Shown here one piece after another: positions 45,810-51,949 of a stretch of DNA of 64,000 nt. The position numbers and the translations under genes were made by a program. Where the stretch lies: NCBI RefSeq assembly GCF_001544015.1, contig NZ_AP014924.1:2232001-2296000 (forward strand). Direction: 5' to 3'. Position 1 is the first letter of the stretch. Each line of letters begins with the position of its first letter. The notes beneath the pieces were generated by a model. That model saw nothing but the letters and a program-made list of their open reading frames with translations, searched no databases and was not told the origin of the DNA. The stretch comes from Limnochorda pilosa. GTDB lineage: Bacteria > Bacillota > Limnochordia > Limnochordales > Limnochordaceae.

Positions 45810-46888
45810 CAGGCGTCCCCTCCGGGGGTAGACGGAGCCGGATCCATCGGTTCGCCATCGGGCTCTGCCAGGAGCGCCTCAGCGGTCCGCAGGTCGGTGA
45901 CGAGACCGTTCACGTACCCATGCACCAAGGCGGTGCGGATGGCGGCCACCTTCTCCGGACCGCCTGCGACGCCGATGACCAGGGGCAGTCCCCGGAGGAC
46001 GTCCAGCGGGATGCCCACGAAGCGCCGACCGGCTTCCAGACTGCACGGCCGGCCGTTGATGTCGAAGAAGTGGGTGCAGACGTCACCGGCGGCCTTCTGG
46101 CGCAGAAGCTCGAGGAGGGCCTCCTCCGTGAAGCCTCCCACCTCGAGCACGGGAGAGTGGTACACGGACGGGCCGATGCCGACCAGCGCCACGTCCAGGG
46201 CTCTCCAGAGCTCCGCAACCTGAACCGCCTGACGCTGCCTCAGGATCTCCACGGCCGCCTTCTCGGTGTCGGTGTACGCCGGGGCGTGCAGGTACATCGC
46301 GGCACCGCCGAAGGCCTGCGCGAAGCGGAAGGCCAGGTCGTTCACCTGGTAGCGGGGGTCGGCCTGGCCCACGCTGCCCAGGAGGGGTACCACCGTGATG
46401 GACCGGCGCACGTCCTGCCCCAAGCTGTTCACCGTCTCGTAGAGGGTGGTCCCCCACGAGAGCCCCACCAGTTGGCCGTCGCGGAGCGTCTCCTGCAGGT
46501 AGCGGGCCGCCGCCTGGCCGATGCGCCGGCGCAGGAGGCTTGCATCCCCGGCTGCAGGCGCCTCCGCCACCACGCAGCACTTGAGCCCGAAGCGGTGCGC
46601 CAGCTCCCGGGCCGCAGCCTGCGACGCTCCCGCATGCGGGTACCGGATGCGGACCTCGACGATGCCCGCCTCCCATGCCTCCTGCAGGAGCCGGGAGACT
46701 CGGGAGCGGGAGACCCCCAGACGGACGGCGATCTGTGCCTGGCTCTGGCGCTCCAGGTAGTAGAGCCGTGCGGCCTGGTAGAGGCGCTCCATGCGAGCCG
46801 CGGCCCGAGCGCCGGCGAGCGTGGTTCGTTCCTCGGCCGTGGGAACCCCTCCTCTCCCGTGTGTCCACCGGGGCGCTGGAAGGCTCAC
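45809..46888 (-). CDS. SorC/DeoR-family sugar-binding transcriptional regulator
   Basis: A 359-residue regulator. The helix-turn-helix is AARLYYLERQSQAQIAVRLGVSRSRVSRLL (about residues 38-67). The rest is a SorC effector domain with a sugar-phosphate isomerase-like fold (GQLVGLSWGTTLYETVNSL, VVPLLGSVGQ, VALVGIGPSV, FDINGRPC, GVAGGPEKVAAIRTAL). The GTG at 46888 lacks a ribosome site; an ATG 33 codons later (RMERLYQAARLYY) fits relatives well and may be the real start. It is the first gene of the NAD-kinase/aldolase/dehydrogenase/ABC series and probably controls it in response to a phosphorylated sugar. A direct repeat lies just upstream. Confidence 0.9.
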   Translation of the reverse strand: MSLPAPRWTHGRGGVPTAEERTTLAGARAAARMERLYQAARLYYLERQSQAQIAVRLGVSRSRVSRLLQEAWEAGIVEVRIRYPHAGASQAAARELAHRFGLKCCVVAEAPAAGDASLLRRRIGQAAARYLQETLRDGQLVGLSWGTTLYETVNSLGQDVRRSITVVPLLGSVGQADPRYQVNDLAFRFAQAFGGAAMYLHAPAYTDTEKAAVEILRQRQAVQVAELWRALDVALVGIGPSVYHSPVLEVGGFTEEALLELLRQKAAGDVCTHFFDINGRPCSLEAGRRFVGIPLDVLRGLPLVIGVAGGPEKVAAIRTALVHGYVNGLVTDLRTAEALLAEPDGEPMDPAPSTPGGDA

Positions 46889-46889
46889 G

Positions 46890-46909
46890 TATGTGCATCA
46901 CTTATGTGC
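46890..46909. promoter_or_regulatory. Direct repeat upstream of SorC-type gene
   Basis: TATGTGC occurs at 46890-46896 and again at 46903-46909 (period 13), immediately upstream of the SorC-type gene. It is a possible binding site for that regulator. Confidence 0.35.
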
Positions 46910-47027
46910 TAGATGGATCTTCGCCGTCCGTCGAGCCATTCCTGCGCGGAATGGGAAAGGAAACGACGCCGCCGGGGTGAAGCACCACCCTGCTCGTCTT
47001 TGCCTTCTTTGGTTCCCCTCTCCGATC

Positions 47028-47056
47028 TTGACAATCCTGCCCTCGCATGGTAACGT
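47028..47056 (+). promoter_or_regulatory. Promoter of the GntR-ARH/ABC locus
   Basis: A perfect -35 box TTGACA (47028-47033), a 17-base spacer and TAACGT (47051-47056, 3/6) place a start of transcription near 47063. The gap from the divergent SorC-type gene is otherwise empty. Confidence 0.65.
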
Positions 47057-47063
47057 CGCGCGC

Positions 47064-47086
47064 GAGAACATATCAGACAAGTTCTC
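47064..47086. promoter_or_regulatory. Candidate GntR operator overlapping the transcription start
   Basis: GAGAAC (47064-47069) and GTTCTC (47081-47086) are perfect 6-bp arms 11 bases apart. They sit just after the -10 box and before the ribosome site, a position suited to repression by the GntR-ARH protein itself. Confidence 0.6.
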
Positions 47087-47106
47087 CTCCGGAGGTCCGG
47101 GGTGCG

Positions 47107-48696
47107 ATGGAGTCCATGCGCAGGGAAGCCTTACCGACCGTGATCGCGGAAGAGGTCCAGCGCTTCATCGTTGACCGCGGCCTGCAGCCCGGGGACGCGT
47201 TGCCTTCCGAGCGGGAGCTGCTGACCCTCCTGGGCGTGGGACGCTCCTCCCTTCGGGAGGCCCTGACGGCCCTGGAGCTCATGGGCTGGCTGAGGAGCTC
47301 ACGCGGCCGGCGGCGCGTGGTCGGTACACCCCGGCACTTCGTGGCGAGCCTGAGCCATGAGCGGCTGGTGGAGCTGGTGAGGCTCGAGGCCGCACAGGCC
47401 TCCCAGGAGGGCAGGGACGTGGAGGGTCTCCGACTTGGTCTGGAGAGCCTGCGCCACGCACCCGACGAGGAGCTGGAGACCCTCCTGGCCAAGGTCGCCC
47501 ACGCCCCCCGCAGGCGGGGTTTCGCCTACGTGGAGCCCGACGACCTCCCCGCAATTCTGGCAGAGTCGCCGGGGGGTGAGGCGCCGGATCAGGCGCCGGA
47601 TGAGGCGCCAGTGCCTGCGAGGGGCGGCCTCGTCAACCGGCTGGCGGGGGCCTGGTACGGTCGGATCGCGGGGTGCATGCTCGGGCGGCCGGTGGAGTGC
47701 TGGACGTCCGACGCGATCGAGGCCTACCTGAAACGAGCCGAGGCGTGGCCGCTCGCGGACTACGTCCCGTACGTGCCCGAGGCTGCCAGCCCCGACTTCT
47801 CGATCCCGCCCGCGGTCCGCGGTGCGTGTCGGGGGCACCTGACCCGTGCCATCCGCGACGACGACCTGGATTTCACCGTGCTCAACCTCACGCTCCTGGA
47901 GCGACACGGCGCGCGCTTCACCACCGCGCGCGTCGCGGACCAGTGGCTCCACACGCTTCCCTACCGAAGGGTGTATACCGCCGAGGAGGCGACCTACCGA
48001 AACCTGGTGATGGGCGTGCCCGCAGAGGCTGCCGGGGCGTATCGCAACCCCTTCCGGGAGTGGGTGGGAGCCCGGATCCGAGCGGACACCTTCGGTTATG
48101 CAAACCCCGGCAAGCCTCGCGAGGCGGCCCGAATGGCCTTCAGGGACGCGGTGCTCTCGCACCGGAAGAACGGCGTCTACTCCGCCATGGCTGCTGCCGC
48201 CATGGTCTCCGAGGCCCTGGTGGCAAGCGACCTCCACCAGGTCCTGAGCGCCGGTCGTTCGGTGCTTCCCGCCCGGTCACGCCTCTTCGAGGCCGTGAGC
48301 ATGGTGCAGGGGCTGGTTGACCAGGGCGCGAGCTGGCAGGACACCCTGGCGGCCGTGGAGCAGCGCTACGGCGGCTATGCCCATGTCCACGCGATACCCA
48401 ACGACGCCATCGTGTGGCTCGCCCTGATCTACGGTGCGGGGGACTACAGCGCGTCCATCACCCTGGCGGCCGCGTGCGGCAAGGACACCGACTGCAACGC
48501 CGCCACGGTGGGCTCCATCGTGGGCGCGCTGGTGGGGTTCGCGGCGCTGCCCGGAAGATGGACGGAGCCGCTCAACGACACGCTGGAGGTTGCTCTGGCG
48601 GGCGTGGGGACCCTCCGGATCTCCGACCTGGTGGAGCGGACATGGCGCCTGGCCCGGGGCGCATCGGGCGAGACGCGGCGGGAGGAACCGGCATGA
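47107..48696 (+). CDS. GntR-type helix-turn-helix fused to ADP-ribosylglycohydrolase domain
   Basis: A 529-residue fusion. Residues 8-75 form a GntR winged helix (AEEVQRFIVDRGLQPGDALP, then SERELLTLLGVGRSSLREALTAL). Residues 80-170 are a helical linker ending in a short Asp/Pro/Ala repeat. Residues 175-520 are an ADP-ribosylglycohydrolase (ARH, DraG-like) domain: start NRLAGAWYGRIAGCMLGRPVE, metal-site segment IRDDDLDFT (D251-D255), and C-terminal motif GKDTDCN (D460, D462). Known: ARH enzymes use a two-magnesium centre to cleave ADP-ribosyl or related N/O-ribosyl bonds. Inferred: the ARH part senses, or also cleaves, the compound imported by the transporter that follows. ATG at 47107 has GGAGG upstream; an earlier ATG at 47047 overlaps the promoter and is rejected. 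Confidence 0.88.
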   Translation: MESMRREALPTVIAEEVQRFIVDRGLQPGDALPSERELLTLLGVGRSSLREALTALELMGWLRSSRGRRRVVGTPRHFVASLSHERLVELVRLEAAQASQEGRDVEGLRLGLESLRHAPDEELETLLAKVAHAPRRRGFAYVEPDDLPAILAESPGGEAPDQAPDEAPVPARGGLVNRLAGAWYGRIAGCMLGRPVECWTSDAIEAYLKRAEAWPLADYVPYVPEAASPDFSIPPAVRGACRGHLTRAIRDDDLDFTVLNLTLLERHGARFTTARVADQWLHTLPYRRVYTAEEATYRNLVMGVPAEAAGAYRNPFREWVGARIRADTFGYANPGKPREAARMAFRDAVLSHRKNGVYSAMAAAAMVSEALVASDLHQVLSAGRSVLPARSRLFEAVSMVQGLVDQGASWQDTLAAVEQRYGGYAHVHAIPNDAIVWLALIYGAGDYSASITLAAACGKDTDCNAATVGSIVGALVGFAALPGRWTEPLNDTLEVALAGVGTLRISDLVERTWRLARGASGETRREEPA

Positions 48697-48778
48697 CCTC
48701 GAGCCCGCACGGCTTTCCCCGTCGCCCCCGAAGGGACCAGGCGCACCAACGCAAGGACATGACGAGGAGGTGGATGAA

Positions 48779-50092
48779 GTGCGCACTCTGAGGACCCTGC
48801 TGTTGGCTGCCGCGGTGGTGGCGATGCTCGCCCCGGCCGCCCGCGCGGCCGAACGCGTGACGTGGTGGTATGAGAACGCCACACCGGAGCAAGAGCGCAT
48901 CCTGCGCGCCGACTTCGTCGACCGGTTCAACGCGTCCCAGTCCCAGTACGTCCTGGATCTGCGCTTCGACCCCAATCTCGACTCGAGCCTCCGTACGGCC
49001 CTGCTGGCCGGGAGCGGCCCCGACATCGTCTTCACCCACGGGGTCGCGTACGCCTTGCCCTACATCAAGAACGGCCAGCTCATGCCGCTGGACGACTACG
49101 CCAAGCGGTACGGCTGGTATGACCGGTTCCTGCCCGTCATGATCAGCCTGGGCTCGCATCAGGGTCATCTCTACGCACTGCCCAAGTCGTACGAGTCCAT
49201 GGTGCTCTTCTACAACAAGACCCTCTTCCAGAAGAACGGCTGGAAGGTGCCCTCCAACCGCGAGGAGCTCGAGGCGCTCGCTCGTACCATGCAGGCCAAG
49301 GGCATCGTTCCCTTCGCGCAGGGCAATGCCGGCTTCCGCTTCGCGAACGAGCACTACGTGGGCGTCTTCCTGAACCACTACGCTGGAGCGGAGAACATAC
49401 ACAAGGCTCTGACGGGCAAGGTTCCCTGGAACGCGCCCGTCTTCGTGGACGCGATCGCCTTGCTCAACGATTACTACCAGAAGGGCTGGCTGGGCAAGGA
49501 CTACTTCTCGCTCACCTACGAGGACTACATGACCCTCCTCTCCACCGGCCGGGCCGCCATGACCATGAACGGCACGTGGGCCTTCCAGTGGATGCCCGCC
49601 TTCTTCGGCCAGACCGGGCAGGAGTGGGACTGGGCACCGCTGCCGGCCCTCTCCGACCAGGCATCGTACCCGCTCTTCGACCTGGGCATCGGCGCCACGC
49701 TCTCCATCAACGCGGCGGCCAAGAACGCCGACGGCGCTGCGGCCGTGCTGGACAGGCTCAGCGGCGACAAGCAGGTCATCACCGACCTGAACCGGGACTG
49801 GCCGGGTGAGTGGAACCTACCGGTGACCACCCTCGACGCGAGCGACTTCGGGGACAAGGTCGACCCGCGCTACGCTCGGCACGCCGACGAAGTGGCCGAG
49901 GCGGTCGCCCGAGGCAACTACGGATACACCGTGTGGACCTTCTGGCCGCCCAAGACGGAGAGCTACATCGTGGAGGGGATCGAGCAGGTCTGGCTGGGCG
50001 AGGTGACGCCTCAGCAGTTCATGGACCGCGTGAACGAGCTGTTCCAGCAGGAGCTGGCGGAGGGATCCGTTCCGCCCACTCCGGCCCGATAG
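48779..50092 (+). CDS. Extracellular sugar-binding protein (SBP_bac_1) of the ARH locus
   Basis: A 437-residue binding protein. GTG at 48779 has GGAGG eight bases upstream and begins a clear signal peptide (RTLRT, hydrophobic LLLAAAVVAMLAPA, ARAAE). The mature start RVTWWYENATPEQERIL and later GSGPDIVFTHG, LYALPKSYESMVLFYNKTLFQ and MTMNGTWAFQW are typical of family 1 carbohydrate-binding proteins. It lies 82 bases after the GntR-ARH gene and is followed by a stem-loop and two permease genes. The aromatic-rich mature sequence fits a glycoside ligand. A ribosylated compound is possible because of the two ARH genes, but not shown. Confidence 0.93.
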   Translation: MRTLRTLLLAAAVVAMLAPAARAAERVTWWYENATPEQERILRADFVDRFNASQSQYVLDLRFDPNLDSSLRTALLAGSGPDIVFTHGVAYALPYIKNGQLMPLDDYAKRYGWYDRFLPVMISLGSHQGHLYALPKSYESMVLFYNKTLFQKNGWKVPSNREELEALARTMQAKGIVPFAQGNAGFRFANEHYVGVFLNHYAGAENIHKALTGKVPWNAPVFVDAIALLNDYYQKGWLGKDYFSLTYEDYMTLLSTGRAAMTMNGTWAFQWMPAFFGQTGQEWDWAPLPALSDQASYPLFDLGIGATLSINAAAKNADGAAAVLDRLSGDKQVITDLNRDWPGEWNLPVTTLDASDFGDKVDPRYARHADEVAEAVARGNYGYTVWTFWPPKTESYIVEGIEQVWLGEVTPQQFMDRVNELFQQELAEGSVPPTPAR

Positions 50093-50125
50093 ACCGACGC
50101 GGGCGAGCGAGCAAGCTCAAGGGCA

Positions 50126-50163
50126 GCCTGGAGTACGGTTCCATTGCGAGCCGCACTCCAGGC
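50126..50163. promoter_or_regulatory. Stem-loop between binding-protein and first permease genes of the ARH locus
   Basis: Arms 50126-50138 and 50151-50163 (GCCTGGAGTACGG against CCGCACTCCAGGC) pair with one mismatch around a 12-base loop, in the 94-base gap after the binding-protein stop. A ribosome site AGGAGG follows. No U-run. It is the same arrangement as at 18134, 25402 and 37077. Confidence 0.75.
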
Positions 50164-50186
50164 CCCCGACCCCAGGAGGTGTAGCG

Positions 50187-51113
50187 GTGGGCGCGCGAGC
50201 AGCCGACATGCCGGCCCGAACCGCGCAGGCGGTCCGAAAGCCCCGGGATCGAGGCGAGATCGCAGGGTGGCTCTTCCTCACACCCGCGCTCCTGCTGAAC
50301 GTCTTCGTCATCCTGGTGCCCGCAACCCTGACGGCCGTGCTCGCCTTCACCGACTGGGACGGGGTGGGACCCCTGCGCTACACGGGCCTCGCCAACTTCC
50401 GGTCGCTGTCTGCCGATCCCGTCTTCTGGGGTGCCCTGGCGAACAACGCGAAGTGGATGCTCATCTTCCTGACGGTACCCATCGTGATGGGTCTGGTCGT
50501 CGCGAGCATGCTGCTGACGGTGCGGCGTGGGCGGAACCTCTTCCAAACGGTCTACTTCGTCCCCATGGTGGTTGCCACCGTGATCAGCGCCCGGGTGTGG
50601 CAGCAGATGGTCTTTCACCCCCTGAGCGGTGTCCTGGGCTGGCTCTCCCTCCACGGGGTGAACCCCTTCGGCGGCAACCCGCTGACGGATCCTTCGACCG
50701 CCCTCTATGCCGTGGCCTTCGTGGACAACTGGCACTGGTGGGGGTTCGTGACGGTGGTCTTCTTCGCCGCCCTGCGGCAGATCGACCCATCCCTGCTGGA
50801 GGCTGCGGGCATCGAGGGTGCGGGCTTCTGGCAGCGGCTGCGGCACGTGAGCCTGCCGCTCATCCGGCCCACCATCCTGTTCATGATGATCATGACGGTG
50901 ATCTGGTCCTTCCTGGTCTTCGACTTCATCTACGTGATCACCCAGGGCGGCCCGGGGTACTCCACCGAGGTGCTGGCCACCCTGACCTACAAGCGTGCGT
51001 TCCACACCTTCCAGGCGGGGCAGGCCTCCGCCGTCGCTCTGGTGATGAGCGCGCTGGGCGGCGTGGCGATCGCCGTCTATGTCTGGCTGCAGCGCAGGGG
51101 GTGGGAGGTGTGA
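50187..51113 (+). CDS. Carbohydrate ABC transporter permease, MalF type
   Basis: A 308-residue permease; GTG at 50187 has AGGAGG seven bases upstream. Six hydrophobic segments begin near residue 26 (IAGWLFLTPALLLNVFVILV). The ATPase-contact loop is LLEAAGIEGAGFWQRLRHVSL (about residues 203-223), and YVITQGGPGYSTEVL follows. It works with the overlapping MalG-type gene. No ATPase is encoded in the locus, so a shared one must energise uptake. Confidence 0.93.
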   Translation: MGARAADMPARTAQAVRKPRDRGEIAGWLFLTPALLLNVFVILVPATLTAVLAFTDWDGVGPLRYTGLANFRSLSADPVFWGALANNAKWMLIFLTVPIVMGLVVASMLLTVRRGRNLFQTVYFVPMVVATVISARVWQQMVFHPLSGVLGWLSLHGVNPFGGNPLTDPSTALYAVAFVDNWHWWGFVTVVFFAALRQIDPSLLEAAGIEGAGFWQRLRHVSLPLIRPTILFMMIMTVIWSFLVFDFIYVITQGGPGYSTEVLATLTYKRAFHTFQAGQASAVALVMSALGGVAIAVYVWLQRRGWEV

Positions 51114-51949
51114 CGACGCTCACGCGATCGTCGCGCCCGTCGTCGGGCCTCGTGTATGCGGTTCTGTCAGCACTGGCTCTCTTCTCGCTGGCTCCGCTGC
51201 TGCTCATGCTGCTCAACTCGCTTCGCTCCCGCATGGAGATCAGCATGGATCCTCTCGGCCTACCGAGGCAGTTCCTCTGGGGAAACTACCTCGCGGCCTG
51301 GCAGGAAGGCGCCCTGGGAGCCGCCCTCACCAACAGCCTCGTCGTGAGCGGCCTTACCGTGCTCCTTACCTGCGTGGTGGCGTCCATGGCCGCCTACTCC
51401 CTGGCCCGCCGCCGGATCCGGGCCTGGGCAGCCGTCAGCGTCTACCTGCTGGTGTGCACCACCATCCCGGTGCAGCTTTTCTTGATCCCGCTCTTCTTCA
51501 TCTTTCAGCACCTTCACCTGGTGAACAGCCGCCCGGCGCTGGCGCTGATCTACACGGCGCTCTACACGCCCTTTTCCATCTTCCTGCTCCGGGCCTACTT
51601 CCTCGCGATCCCGGTGGAGCTGGAGGAGGCTGCTCGGGTGGACGGCGCCAGCGACTGGCAGGTGTTCGCCCGGGTGCTGGTGCCCATGATCGCCCCTGGC
51701 CTCATGACCGTGGCGCTGGTGGTGGGGCTCTGGAGCTGGAACGAGTTCCTCCTGGCCGTGACCTTCCTGCAGGATGAGTCGCTCTACACGGCCACGGTGC
51801 GTTTCTACGGCTTCAGCGGGCGCTTCGTCACCGAGTGGGGGAAGATGATGGCCTCCGCGGTGATCCTGGTCGTACCGGTCATCGCCGCCTTCGCGGCACT
51901 GCAGCGCAAGTTCATCGAGGGCATGACGGCGGGGGGCATCAAGGGTTGA
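51110..51949 (+). CDS. Carbohydrate ABC transporter permease, MalG type
   Basis: A 279-residue permease. GTG at 51110 overlaps the MalF-type stop (GTGA). Six segments are visible, with the N-terminal GLVYAVLSALALFSLAPLLL, and the EAA loop LEEAARVDGASDWQVFARVL at about residues 180-199. Its stop in turn overlaps a TTG that opens the second ARH gene (TTGA), so transporter and enzyme are translationally coupled. Confidence 0.93.
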   Translation: MTTLTRSSRPSSGLVYAVLSALALFSLAPLLLMLLNSLRSRMEISMDPLGLPRQFLWGNYLAAWQEGALGAALTNSLVVSGLTVLLTCVVASMAAYSLARRRIRAWAAVSVYLLVCTTIPVQLFLIPLFFIFQHLHLVNSRPALALIYTALYTPFSIFLLRAYFLAIPVELEEAARVDGASDWQVFARVLVPMIAPGLMTVALVVGLWSWNEFLLAVTFLQDESLYTATVRFYGFSGRFVTEWGKMMASAVILVVPVIAAFAALQRKFIEGMTAGGIKG

